Shown here: piece after piece, positions 48,301-57,400 of the stretch
Numbering within the stretch: the stretch's first letter is position 1
Layout of the letters: each line of letters begins with the position of its first letter
Source of the DNA: Asterias rubens
Taxonomy: Eukaryota > Echinodermata > Asteroidea > Forcipulatida > Asteriidae
NCBI RefSeq assembly: GCF_902459465.1
Contig: NC_047063.1
Span: 21,373,055 to 21,437,054 of the forward strand
Reading direction: 5' to 3'
Length of the DNA stretch: 64,000 nucleotides
Program-made: the position numbers and the translations under genes
The notes under the pieces: model-generated
What the model was told of the DNA's origin: nothing
The model's input: the letters and a program-made list of their open reading frames with translations, nothing else
Databases searched by the model: none

Positions 48301-49959
48301 AACAAAGCAGGAGAAAGGAGTACATGTAAGAGAAAACTACCCAAAACAAACCTCAAACAGGAACCAAATCGCCCAAAATGGTTTGCAAGTTTGCAAAGAT
48401 CCCAACAAAGTTGAAATCCTCACTGGTACAATAGGGATACTACCTGAACATTCACTGGTTTCACTTTCCTTGGTCTCATTTAATGTAAAACCAGAATCTA
48501 TCTGTAGGTCACCAACTGTTTTGTGAAAGGTAACAATAACATCAAAAAAGTTGAAAACAAAGTGGTATAAATTTGACTTTTTGATTAAAATGTAAAGTTA
48601 ATGTCACACCACACCTTCAACATGTTCAACAATATCCCTTTAGGAGTTTGTTGCAGTACTCGACAGATACAATTTGACAACCTTTTGTCATGTGTTCAAA
48701 TAAGGGAATAAATGGGTAGCGTTGAGTTCTTACACGGCCGTTTAAAACAGGCAGGGTCGTGGACGTGCGATAAGGCCCCAGCCGAAGGCGAGGGCCTTTA
48801 AACACCTGGCAACGACCCTACAAGGTTTTAAACGGCAGTTTAAGATTGAGTCACTTCTCTTTAACTCCCATTCAGAAATGCCTTTTTGGATAAAAAGGCA
48901 TTATAAAGTAAGAAACTCTGTGAAACTTGTTCATTTCCGGCGAGCTTAAGAGCTCTGTCTGTCCGTGTATTGCATTGTTGTGACTGAGACGACAGTTTCC
49001 GGATCCGTTCGTGCGCGTATAGTCTTGGTGCAAGCTGTTCTCGTTTTCCTTTCACAAACAGCGCAGCCAACTCATGGACAGCGCCCGCATCGCCCGTAAG
49101 AAGAAACGTCATGCACCAAGACTAGCGCGTAGTATCCGAAAACAACCAGTTAAAAACAGAGCTCTGCAGCTGGTCATTATCAACCGTTTAAACACCCCTA
49201 CGTGACGCGCTCTCCACCAATAGGAATAGCGAAACTGTCCGAGGTATTCTTGAATAAGATCTTAATTGTTATATCAGTCATCTTATCCATTGTCGGCTCC
49301 ATTAGACAGGTCCCGGGGCTGATTGTGCCAAGCGGTCTTAAACCGGTCACTGCGTTATTATACAAATAATTTTGTCTAAGTGTGCATTGCCATTGGTGCG
49401 GGCGGCCGTCGGGAGGAGGGTTACATTATCGCAAGTAGTACATGAGTTGAAAGATGCGGAGTAAAAATGCGGATTCCAAAAATACCTAGGTGGTTTTTGT
49501 GTACAAGACTCGGGAAAGTACTACTGATAGGGCTAATGATTAAGTGCTTTTGTTTCACATACATACAAAAAATTATACAGTAAACACACATTTGGGTCAT
49601 GTGGGTAAAGCCAAGGACTAAATAATAAGCATGCTAATAAATAAAAGTAAGGGGTAGGCCTACCCAAATTTAAAACAGTCTTCCCGTGATTGATCTTGAT
49701 CTAGATGAGGTAAATGATAAGATCTACCTGAAGCAACACTCATTGGGGTGCAAATTTAACATCTATAACATACAAGAAGTATGACTACCGTGGACCACCC
49801 CTCCAACAACTCACCGCGGGTCTCCACCTTTCGAACCCCAGTGTCGCTCACCCTGGATGAAGCGCTTGCAACCCACGACAGAGTCCGGCTTGATAGAGTC
49901 ACATCCAGTGACTTTCCAGACAAGTTAAGAACTGAAAAGAGTACCACGTCGTCACCCAT
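30315..49959 (-). CDS. CERK: Ceramide kinase, 13 coding exons, complete
   Basis: CERK phosphorylates ceramide to ceramide-1-phosphate with ATP. The exons, in order, are 49815-49959, 48444-48515, 42284-42421, 41497-41619, 40345-40473, 39079-39142, 37847-37992, 36645-36719, 34706-34858, 33732-33837, 32795-32886, 31216-31427 and 30315-30539. All borders are GT/AG and phases agree, giving 559 residues (human: 537). A PH-like N-terminus (residues 1-155; SEIIGVDTD, RQSWVDKIQDG) precedes the diacylglycerol-kinase-type catalytic domain, which has LLVFINPFGGK (167-177), nucleotide loop VCVGGDGT (226-233) and RIGIIPAGSTD. The CERK-specific CxxxCxxC motif is intact (C381, C385, C388), split between exons 10 and 11. 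LGNGCLDLLLVHKCSR matches the C-terminal lobe. An in-frame TGA precedes the ATG. The C-terminus after NMDGESEDI is shorter than in human. Introns are packed with MITEs. Confidence 0.96.
30985..31135. repeat. Inverted repeat in the last CERK intron
   Basis: The block TGGCAGCAGACTTGCCA near 31,014-31,030 is mirrored by TGGCAAGTCTGCTGCC near 31,097-31,112, with further mirrored bases outward (TTTGGAACGC against GCGTCCCAAA). It is probably a small fold-back element of about 130 bp. Confidence 0.6.
31939..32300. mobile_element. Family B fold-back MITE, complete
   Basis: The element has TTAA at both ends and runs from TTAAAGGGTTTAGGTAC to its mirror GACCCTTTAA. The two ~170-bp arms pair over most of their length around TTTCGTCTCATGAGATGAAA. 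It lies in the CERK intron between exons 12 and 11 and has no open frames. Confidence 0.88.
33078..33377. mobile_element. Family C palindromic MITE in a CERK intron
   Basis: The ends are CAGGGCCCATTTCATAAA and TATGAAATTGGGCCCTG, with repeated TAAGCACA/TGTGCTTA motifs in both arms. It lies between CERK exons 11 and 10. Confidence 0.8.
33485..33676. mobile_element. Small inverted-repeat element next to CERK exon 10
   Basis: ATTGACCCCTT (33,485-33,495) is mirrored by AAGAGGGTCAAT (33,665-33,676), and CACGTCAC by GATGACGTC internally. It is about 190 bp, between CERK exons 11 and 10, ending 55 bp from exon 10. Confidence 0.5.
33905..34090. mobile_element. Family C MITE, truncated
   Basis: It starts GGGCCAAATTTCATGGCTAC and shares GCTAAGAATGCCTAGTACCG with the 28.7-kb copy, then loses the right end in CERK intron 9. 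Confidence 0.7.
35117..35503 (-). mobile_element. tRNA-derived SINE (second subfamily), head truncated
   Basis: The TTA tail is at 35,117-35,138, followed inward by ATATAGCGCACGTATC, and the B box complement GGATTCGAACCC lies at 35,459-35,470. The A box is missing. The body (AAAAGAACCCAGTGCACTTA on its own strand) matches the SINE at 60,161 and differs from that at 27,638. It is in a CERK intron. Confidence 0.85.
35855..36140. mobile_element. Family B fold-back MITE in a CERK intron
   Basis: The arms meet at TTTTCGTCTCTAAAGACGAAA. The right arm reaches AAGTACCCAAATCCTTTAA, while the left end is truncated near TGGTAGAAAGCTACCCTT. It lies between CERK exons 9 and 8. A further diverged fragment (36,340-36,450) shows CAAAAACTACAACATTTCA and AAGGGAAGTTTTCC. 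Confidence 0.8.
36770..36976. mobile_element. Family C MITE fragment
   Basis: The right end CAGCTCTATGAAATTGGGCC is intact; the left end (CATTTTCATAAACGTGC) is diverged. It is in the CERK intron between exons 8 and 7, 50 bp upstream of exon 8 on the coding strand. Confidence 0.65.
37265..37435 (-). mobile_element. Tandem tRNA-like SINE heads
   Basis: Read on the minus strand, two similar segments begin GGGCTGGATAGCTC and GTTGGTAG and continue to a B-box-like TCAAATCC (the 37.27-kb and 37.37-kb copies). The pattern TAGCTCAGTTGGTAGAA is a tRNA A box. They lack a complete tRNA fold by eye, so they are SINE-type derivatives and not functional tRNA genes. Confidence 0.6.
38066..38335. mobile_element. 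Family A MITE, right end lost
   Basis: It starts TTAAAGGCACTGGACACCAT and is recognisable up to TTCAGAGGGAGCCGCATTTC, then stops where another sequence begins. It is in the CERK intron just upstream (coding sense) of exon 7, 75 bp from the exon. Confidence 0.8.
38410..39065. mobile_element. Fold-back element with about 100-bp inverted ends touching a CERK splice site
   Basis: The left arm (ATTATAACACCCCTTACC ... TTAGTTTTACTAGACAGCGG ... GTGTGATA) is mirrored by the right arm (TATCACACGGCCGCC ... CTAGTAAAACTAAGACTTG ... AAGCGGTGTTATAAT). A second palindromic core lies at 38,780-38,905 (CTATTTTCCCTCGGC, GCCTCGGGAAAATAG). The right end is only about 14 bp from the donor of CERK exon 6 (39,079-39,142). 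Confidence 0.8.
39240..39515. mobile_element. Family D MITE, truncated
   Basis: It starts CTTAAAGCCGTTATACACTTTC, shares ACTTACAGGGTTTAAAGAAG, CTCGACATCGAG and CACGGCGAAACGTGCGG with the other D copies, and loses the right terminal repeat. It lies in CERK intron 5. Confidence 0.75.
39821..40218. mobile_element. Family A MITE, full length
   Basis: The ends are TCAAGGCAGTGGACACTAT and GTGTCCAGTGTCTTTAA, with all internal hallmarks present. It lies in the CERK intron between exons 6 and 5, 127 bp from exon 5. Confidence 0.88.
40815..41160. mobile_element. Family A MITE, diverged, right end lost
   Basis: TTAGGCACTGTACACTATTG starts the copy; AATGGCTCCCCCTAAAGTTA and GATGACCAATTGTGTC mark the interior. 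It is more diverged than its neighbours. It is in the CERK intron between exons 5 and 4. Confidence 0.7.
42483..42777. mobile_element. Family C MITE next to CERK exon 3
   Basis: It runs from GGGGCCAACTTCATATCGCT to AGCTCTATGAAATTAGGCC, with TAAGCA motifs in both arms. It begins 60 bp upstream (coding sense) of exon 3. Confidence 0.75.
43184..43267. repeat. 19-bp perfect stem-loop in CERK intron 2
   Basis: TATATTTCAAGTGGGAAAG (43,184-43,202) is exactly mirrored by CTTTCCCACTTGAAATATA (43,249-43,267), leaving a 46-base loop. It may be a small MITE or a structured intronic RNA; no further support is seen. Confidence 0.75.
44231..44288. repeat. Short tandem repeat, 21 bp x 3
   Basis: The unit TTCATGATGTTATTACCATA is repeated almost exactly three times. 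It lies in CERK intron 2. Confidence 0.85.
44393..44835. mobile_element. Family C MITE fragment interrupted by a family A MITE
   Basis: GGACCCAATTTCATAGAGATG starts a C-type end. The sequence is broken at TTAA by the full A copy at 44,435-44,784 and seems to resume with TTAAGCAAACAAATCC. The right end of the C copy is decayed. Confidence 0.6.
44435..44784. mobile_element. Family A MITE in CERK intron 2
   Basis: It runs from TTAAAGGCAGTGGACACTAT to ATAGTGTCCATTGTCTTTG, about 350 bp, with an internal deletion in the region between the TTTTCG and GAGGTCTC blocks. It is inserted in a family C copy. Confidence 0.85.
45087..45562. mobile_element. Family C MITE carrying an internal insertion
   Basis: The ends are AGGCCCAATTTCATGGCTCT and AAGCCATGAAATTGGGC. 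Between about 45,221 and 45,483 it holds unrelated DNA with AGCCC/GGGCT blocks (GATAGCCCCTAGCCC, GCTACCAAAATATCATC, CTAGCCCTGCTGGCTACC) that itself looks partly inverted-repeat. Confidence 0.7.
46093..46230. repeat. Degenerate tandem repeat, three copies
   Basis: Units share AACAGAGGTAAAAC / AACAGAGGTCCAAA followed by AAACATGCTG and a variable CCATCC/AATCGAGT part. The spacing is about 50-55 bp. No coding meaning is seen. Confidence 0.6.
46790..47520. repeat. Minisatellite, 39-bp unit with 18-20-bp subunits
   Basis: Units of the type GTTGCAAACCATGGGCTGG plus TATTGTGAGCCTTAAACGGA repeat many times, with shorter variants toward 46.8-47.1 kb. Because 39 is divisible by three, long frames stay open on the minus strand (for example THNTSPWLATP-like repeats). 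These are not genes. It lies in CERK intron 2. Confidence 0.92.
48699..49205. mobile_element. Family E repeat, longest copy
   Basis: It starts AAATAAGGGAATAAATGGGT, continues with AGGGTCGTGGACGTGCG and GGCGAGGGCCTTTA, then AATGCCTTTTTGGATAAA and GTGACTGAGACGACAG, and ends near AACCGTTTAAACACCCC. The 61,959 copy shares the same order of blocks. An inner inverted pair (TAGTCTTGGTGCA and TGCACCAAGACTA, 49,020-49,125) suggests a nested small insertion. It lies in CERK intron 1. Confidence 0.7.
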
Positions 49960-51238
49960 TGTCTCTGACTGTGCATCAAGCGATCATCCATCAAAAATCG
50001 CAGTTTTACTTCATGATTTGATTCTAATTTGAAGGCTCTCTCTAGGCTCGTTCCGTTGTTTCGTACTGCAGCAGGAACTGCATTTTAATTGTGTATGTTT
50101 TGATGAAATGTCAAGAGTGACGGCGACGTAGTACGTTACCACCACTATGTCAGTAGTGAAAGTGCGTTGACCTACAATTTGTTGACCTTGGTTTCTATAC
50201 TAAACTTGACCCAGTCGTACTTTTAGATCTTTGGTGACTTTATTTCGTTTCTCCTTTATGAAAATAAAAATATTTTAGTTTAAAATCACTCCACAAAAAA
50301 AATATATATATTCATGTACTACCCTTTTTCAGCTTTATACAAAAACTGTTTTTTGTTTAAATGTAAAAATGTTTTGTGATCAGTGGCTGGACTATCACAA
50401 GTTTAAAACGCCTTAACTCCTCAATAAAAATGCATCGTGGAGAGGCGGATTACTACGGTGGCCTCGAGGTGCTGTCGTTGTTTCTCGATAGAGTAGACCA
50501 GGACGCCACAAGCTGATCCTGTTTGTACTCTTGAAACCATGACCCATTGTATTGCATTTTGTAAAAAAAAATTTGTGTGATAAACTTTATAGAGCGCACA
50601 AAAAAACACAAACTATTTTTTTAATGCCGCTAAATGTAAACAATAACATACAGACCAAATTGCCTAATGTGAAAAAAATCAGGTACAACTTTGACTTGAG
50701 TGCATGTTTTTAGCTTATACGCCAAGCGTCACTATCTTGTGTTGGCACTGCATGCGATTCATCGCACCTCGATTGACGTCACAAACAGCGCCCTCTGGTC
50801 GGGCTTATTTTCAAGTTTGTTAAAATAACATGGAAACTAATTTTTTGTAAACCTTAGTTAATGTATTCATATTCCACTCATCAAAACACATATTTTAGTG
50901 AAAAAGCTTTATTTTGACAAAATACCACTTCCAGGTGACCTTAAAGACACTGACTATTGCTTTTTTTCATATAGCACCTTTTACTAGAGCGCGCCGTTTT
51001 GCTTTGTCAGATGTTGCACGTGAACAAAATAATTAACCAACTTGGTCCAAGTCTATAATCCAGACCTTTGGAATATGACCTATACAGTCACGATGGTGGG
51101 CGAGCATATAGCATTATCAGTCTCCTAATAATTACAGACCCTAATCGAACTTGTGACATCGGTCGTCCAACGCAACCTTTATCCCATGAGAATAAGGACC
51201 GTGCTGAACACCGTATGCATTCTAGAAAATAAGAGAAA
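49960..51238. other. Divergent intergenic region between CERK and the reductase-like gene
   Basis: The two start codons face away from each other across about 1.28 kb. It should hold the CERK 5' untranslated region and both promoters, perhaps partly shared. I see no clear TATA box at a convincing distance and no repeat family member. No further gene was recognised. Confidence 0.5.
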
Positions 51239-52054
51239 ATGGACGCATCGTCACCAAAGCCGCAGCCCAGTGTTCGGGAAGCTGATCCAATCCAAGTTGG
51301 AGTAGTAGTCCAAAGAATAGACGCATTCGGCTTCAATGCCGTGTCAACCAACTCCACGTTCTACATCGGCACAGTGGTGAGTTTCATCATAGCCTCTTTC
51401 GTGCCAGGTTTATCGAGGCTTCCATTTCCGGTCATCGGTTGCATGATAAACGATATATCTACTTGGTTCGGCCACTGGGACAGTGCTCATGTCATTTTGG
51501 TAGTGCTCTACAGTGGTCATTTTGTCCGCCGTACCCTCGAGGTGTTCCTTGTACATCGCTATAAACGAAAGATGCCTTTGGGTGAAACGCTGGGTGCACC
51601 CGTCTACTACTGGTGCTTCGGATTCTGGGCAGGATGGTCACTCCGTCCAGACCTTGGATATATCAACACATACCTACCTCTCTATTTGATTGGGTGTGCG
51701 ACCTTCCTCGTAGGGGAGGTAGGTAACTGTGTGGCCCACATTCAACTTAGACAACTTCGGCATGTCAAACAAGACAACACCCATGAGGCGCCCCCAAGTG
51801 GCCATGCCATCCCCAGGGGTCTTCTTTTCTCTCTGGTGTCCTGCCCACATTACACCTTTGAAATCGTCACGTGGACGGGATTCTTCTTGGCAACTTGGAC
51901 CCTCAATGGTGCTCTATTCCTGGCGGCCACTTTGATAACTTTGGTTGTTTACTCCCGTAAACACCATCATCGATATAAGGATGAGTTCAATGGACGTGAT
52001 GGAAGGGAGCTTTACCCAGAAAACCGCAAGGCTCTCATTCCATTCTTGTTTTGA
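51239..52054 (+). CDS. Trans-2-enoyl-CoA reductase-like protein, intronless
   Basis: It encodes 271 residues of the steroid 5-alpha-reductase/TECR family, integral ER membrane enzymes; TECR performs the last step of very-long-chain fatty acid elongation (trans-2-enoyl-CoA to acyl-CoA, NADPH). Motifs matching TECR in order are LEVFLVHRYKRKMPL, YYWCFGFWAGW, VSCPHYTFE (C202-E208, including the conserved Tyr205) and the C-terminal HHHRYKDEF then LIPFLF. Several hydrophobic segments (for example FYIGTVVSFIIASFVPGL, ALFLAATLITLVVY) fit a multi-pass protein. Unlike animal TECR (about 308 residues in human) it lacks the N-terminal ubiquitin-like domain and has no introns, so it may be a retrocopy or a distinct paralogue. 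The frame is fully open. The exact substrate is unknown. Confidence 0.85.
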   Translation: MDASSPKPQPSVREADPIQVGVVVQRIDAFGFNAVSTNSTFYIGTVVSFIIASFVPGLSRLPFPVIGCMINDISTWFGHWDSAHVILVVLYSGHFVRRTLEVFLVHRYKRKMPLGETLGAPVYYWCFGFWAGWSLRPDLGYINTYLPLYLIGCATFLVGEVGNCVAHIQLRQLRHVKQDNTHEAPPSGHAIPRGLLFSLVSCPHYTFEIVTWTGFFLATWTLNGALFLAATLITLVVYSRKHHHRYKDEFNGRDGRELYPENRKALIPFLF

Positions 52055-52445
52055 CTGCTGGCCAATAATGAACTTGCCAATGAAACGTTAAGCTAGCTTT
52101 GCATTATGCGTAGGCCCAAACCATTACAAAACTGATTTTAAAAAGTTCCAGAACCGTTGTTAAGTATATCTTGTTTATAATCAAGCTTTCAAATGATTAC
52201 CGTCTACAGCTCTTTTCGTACACAAGAACGAGTAATATTTTGTAATCGACTAAACACAGGTCATAGAAATAATTCGAATGGACGGATCCAAGATTTTCCA
52301 ACCGGGGGGGGGGGGGATAATTTTGTTCCGAAATGAATGAGCGCGCCAGCGATGTTCAGTGCCACTATTTCACTGCTCTATAATACTTACCATAAGCAAA
52401 GACAATGTGCATTAATCTTGTACTTGTTATCTACCCGAGAAATGA

Positions 52446-52451
52446 AATAAA
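52446..52451 (+). terminator. Candidate poly(A) signal for the reductase-like gene
   Basis: AATAAA occurs in GAAATAAATATAG about 390 bases after the stop codon. The assignment is positional only. Confidence 0.45.
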
Positions 52452-52765
52452 TATAGATGTATAAATATAAAAGAGAATCAGTACCCCCAAGTGCCAGATA
52501 TTGCTTGTTTAATATAAAGATGTTTGTTCCGGTTTACGTCTCACTTAGCATAATATTCCGAAGGGTGGTTCCATTTTACGGCCAGCCATGGCGACGAAGC
52601 CACGAGCGCTGATAATGATTATGATCAGTGATAGTGCTTGCATGTGCACACAAAAAGTAGACACAGAATTCCCCATCGATTTGTGAAAAGGTAAACGAAA
52701 CAAGAGAAACATTAAGTTTCATAAACCACAAGGGAAACTGACTGCTTTTTAAGTTTATAAAGAAT

Positions 52766-52856
52766 TTGGGGTTGACCAACTTAAAAGTAAAAAATACCAG
52801 AGAAGGATTTGAACCCACGACGCTGCAATAATATAGCTCTATGGGTCAACCCCAAA
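52766..52856. repeat. 13-bp inverted repeat, upstream of the family A copy
   Basis: TTTGGGGTTGACC (52,766-52,778) is mirrored by GGTCAACCCCAAA (52,844-52,856). A tRNA-B-box-like GATTTGAACCCA lies inside. It could be a tiny SINE/MITE fragment. Confidence 0.55.
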
Positions 52857-52900
52857 TTAACATAAGAGAGCACAGATAAAAGCTGTGGGACTATAATGAA

Positions 52901-53447
52901 TTAAAGGCACTGGACACTAAGCTGGTAATATTGTCAAAGACCACTTTTTATTACTGGTTTATTGTAAAAACATCTGCTTGCCGCAGTCCAGACTGAATTA
53001 AAATACAGATTTACATTTTTATATAAATTTTTTAAAAAGCACAGGAGAAAATTTATACACAAGAACTTCTCACTTTATTTCAACATAAATATCTTTATTT
53101 ATTTATTATTATAACCAGAGAAAATTTAAACTCAACTGGTTGTCGAAATAGAGAATAATGGCAGAAAAGACACCCTTGTCGCACAAAATTAATTGTGTGC
53201 TTTCAGATTCTTTGAATTCAAGACCTCAGCTGAGGTATCAAATTCAACTCAGATATTTTAGTGAGAAAATTACTTCTTTCTCAAAAACTACGTTACTTCA
53301 GAGAGAGCCGTTTTCAGTGTTATCATGGAGTAATTAACTAGTTTATTGCTCCGTTGTTTTCCCTATCAGTTGCTCTCCACCACTGCTCTTTACCAATACG
53401 TTTTTATGTTTACAATTATTTTGAGAGATAGTTTCCAGTGCCTTTAA
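52901..53447. mobile_element. Family A MITE with a small internal insertion
   Basis: The ends are TTAAAGGCACTGGACACTA and CCAGTGCCTTTAA. After CAAAGACCACTTTTT, about 120 bp of unrelated AT-rich DNA intervene before CACAAGAACTTCTCACTT resumes the family pattern. Confidence 0.8.
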
Positions 53448-53740
53448 TGTGCCTCCACATAACAGTAACGCCCACCGACCAAGGTCCACCGATCACGATT
53501 TTGTTTGTATGTTTTTTTCTGCTTCCAAATTGTACAACCCATATTATATACCGCCTTCATTCGGTTGTCTAGGGAGATTTTCGTTTGGTGTGATGTTCAG
53601 CAGGATGCCGCTATTGAACAATATTTTTGAGAAAAACACGGTTGAACATAATATAATCTGTATGCCCCTATGATTGTGCCCAGCGCGAAAATCTTGATGG
53701 AATAGAGTACTGGTGTGGCAGGCCATCCCCACAGATGTCC

Positions 53741-53866
53741 CAATGTGTACAAACTTGTTATGTACAAACTTCTAGCGCCCTCTTTTGAATCATCCTTTTT
53801 CTATAAACGGTGGGGGACGAAATCTCAGGCGGACAGATTTCCATAGGACACCGGATTTAATTTCTA
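53741..53866. repeat. Dispersed repeat, copy 2
   Basis: It shares ordered blocks with 25,246-25,380: TGTACAAACTTCTAGCGCCC, TTTTGAATC, GGCGGACAGATT and GGACACCGG. It lies between the reductase-like gene and TBC1D22. Confidence 0.65.
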
Positions 53867-54471
53867 ATATCTAGCACAATATTGAACGAAAAATGTGTGT
53901 TGATTCTCGGAATTTGTTGTAAGAATACGGTCAGTCAAAAATAAATCTCTAAAACGGAAATATTAAGTTTACCCTCGCGCGGCTCGCTGACTCCGCCAGT
54001 ATACCATGGGATGACTTGAACAATAGGCGAAGGCTCCATGGCGTTCAAATTATCACACACAATTATTTTTACGTAATGGACCATAATATAAAGGTATCAG
54101 TCCCAAACGCCCAACAGCCCGCGACTGCAAGCATGCCAGACAGTCCTTAAAAATGAGCCAGTTGATCATTACAAATAAGCAATGGCTTTTCCAGGCCACC
54201 GTATTGCAAGTTCTTCGCGAACTTTTTGTACCCAGCTTAGGAGGTTTCTTAACTGTTTCTTAACTGTTTTACACGGCGAGGAAAGGGTACCAGCTAAAAC
54301 TGGATTGTTTCATTTACCGATTAGAGGGGTGGTTCAAAAGAGCTTATTTTGATGGTGATGTTGACGTCAGCACAATATGGCAGCTGTGGATATTGTGAAC
54401 CCTGAAGTCTCAACAATAATTTCCGTGTTAACAATCTGAGTGCCCCTGTCCGTTTCACAAAATCCGATGCC

Positions 54472-57400
54472 ATGGCATCTGCAAAGGAGAATGTACGAGT
54501 TCCAACTGGTGTAAGTTCGGGGTTTGGTAACAGCAAGGGATCAGGAAAAAAGGCTACACACTGGAAGAAAAACTCTGAACGGCTGCCGGGAAGGTGAGAG
54601 AAGCACACTCAACGTACATGACATACACACACACCATACATAACAACAGTCATAAATTTTTTATACATACGTTATCGACCCTCATATGTTTTCGGTCCCC
54701 AACTTTGATTCCCGTTTATCGCGAAATTGTGCAAGCTGCACCGGTGACAGAAGCTATGCAGTTTACTCACGGTCTGTATTTTCATCAGGCGTAATCATGC
54801 TGAGAATAAAGTTTCCTGTCGCTGGTTATGCTCAAACAATGATTTATAAAATGATTGATTTTTGGTACTAATCACTAGTGCATTATTATGCCAACATTCA
54901 ACTGAGTCAAAGAAACATCATCCAACCTCGAAAGTTCAAAACCAAATTACTATCTGCTAGATTGAGTTTCATTCTGCTTTAGTCACTAGATGGATCACGC
55001 GAGGTGGTTACTATTTGGGATTCTATGGTGTGCAAATGTGGGGAAAATATTAAAATATTTTAAGTGAAAAAGACAACAATTTTTTTTTTCGATTTACTCA
55101 TGCATACTGTAATAAATTCTGATAAGCGTTATAAATATTAAGTCTACATTAAAGAGAAAATATCATAGATTGGTTTCTTATCTCCTGAAACAAAAAATTA
55201 CTGGTCTGAAATGGGGGAACACGGATTGTTATGAAGTGCGAGTGCATCAGGGCGGGGGGGGGGGGGGGGGGGTGGGGTGTTTTACTTTCATGCCTTATGA
55301 TATCTCTGGATTCTATAAAGTAGCCATAATGCCTTAGGACAAAAATGTAATTAAATTTGTTAAGTAGTAATTGAATAATATTTTTGATTTAATTTGCGCG
55401 CCATACTAGCTTCTGAATATTCAATAAAATACCAACCAATGAAAGGTGTGAAAACATATGACGTTGCTCCAGTGTCGTGCAAGCATAAGCACTGTTAATT
55501 GCGGACTGTCTCTCGCAACGTAAAACCCAAACTTTGAAAATTTCAACACACCATGAAGTGAAAGTGTTATTGTTAAAAAATTGGACAGATGATTTGAAGA
55601 AAAAACAATTTAGTTTTTGATTGTGAACAATTTTCCTGTTATCCTACTGAAAACACATGACACCAGGATACGGTACTAGTACTTGCCGTAAATTCGCTGA
55701 CTTGCCGTCAACTCGCCGTCAACTCGCCCTCAACTCATTTTCATGTTGTCAACTCATTAAATATAAATCAACAATTTGTAAAATTAAAGGGGCATGGAAA
55801 TGTTAAGCCTGGGCTTTACAAATTACTACATATTTCTTATGGTTTTCAGTAAAATTTCATTTACAATTGGAATTGAATTGAATACAAAAAAGGTTTTGTG
55901 TTTATAAATAAATAAGTACCAAAAAAGAGTCGAAAGACTAATCCATATCAATCATATGCTGTAGCAGGAAGGCGCCCGCAGTTGCCATGTTGTGCAAGCT
56001 CTGTGAAAAAGCAAGATGTTGACCGATGGTTTTGCTGCTTCTAGATCATTTTTTCACAAGAAAAAATTTAATTTTTATTCCGAAATGTAACCTACATTTA
56101 TGAGAATTCTCTGCTAATAGTAATACAGCTCTATGCTTCTTTTGTGTATTTTAAATGCATATAAGAGGAGTTGACGGTAAGCTTGGGCGATATCACGTTA
56201 TTATCGAATATCGCGATATTAATTTGGAAACGATTTCGATATCGGATGGATTTGGTTTTAAGCGAAATATCGATATATCGCGATATATCGCGATATCGAT
56301 TAAATATCGCGATGTATTTGCTAGCTGAGACATCTTGCACCCCATAGGTTTGGAGTAAAACCAGAAGAATAGGTCATTAGAACACCTCTCTTATAAAATG
56401 CTATGACTGTCTCTTCTACAACTTTCACTTGGAGTTTGAAGACAGATGATGTCGAATATCGCGATATATTGTCGGCGATATATCGTGAATAAAATAAATT
56501 GATATTGCCCAAGCTTAGTTGATGGCGAGTTGAGGCATTGACGACGAGTTGACGGCAAGTAGTACTAGTAGGACCCTTATCCTAGAACTATGTGATTTTG
56601 TTTCGCTAATGTCTCTATGTAGTCCCAAATACCTCGCTGGAAAATACTGTTTGTTATATATAAAGCACCTTGAGCGACACTGAGTGAGGGATATTTGCGC
56701 TATATAAGAAGCCCATCGTTATAATTAATTACTAAACTTAAAGAGATTGATTCACACCTACTCTGTTTCTTTGCCATCAAGCATTAAGCCTGTGTACAGT
56801 GCTAAATATCCACCAAGTGAAATACTTCACCAGGCCCAAATGAGGGAGCAGAGTGGAGTCAAGCCCAGATCCAAACAAAAGGACGCCTTTGCCGCATTTG
56901 ACAGCACAACCAGTGATGCGTGGGAAGTTAACGACGAAGAACTGTTAATGCTGAAAGCCAGACAGCTGTCCTTGGAGAAACAGAGAAGTGAACAGGCAGA
57001 GAAAGATGCCCTAGCTCAGCAAGCCCTCATGAGACAGGATCGTCTTAGTTCAGAAGAGGTCCTCGATGAGGTCAAAGGTCATCAAAGCAGAGGTACAATT
57101 GAGTTCCCATCCTGCCTTCTTCAAAAGGACTTGTTATACATGAGGTGTCTAGAAAAAAGTGGTGCCTTGCACTTTGTAGAAAGCCGTAGAGGTACAGGTA
57201 GTTGCCCTCCTTGAATTTCTCTGAATGGTTGGCCTTGAAACTATCAGAGGCAGACTTTGTAACATTTGTCTTGTGGTTGCTTACCTGGAAGTGTATACTG
57301 CTTGGTGCTTGATCGCTCGGTCGCCACCACATAATATTATAATAATAATAATAATAATAACAAATTCTTATATAGCACATTTCACAATAACCGTATCAAT

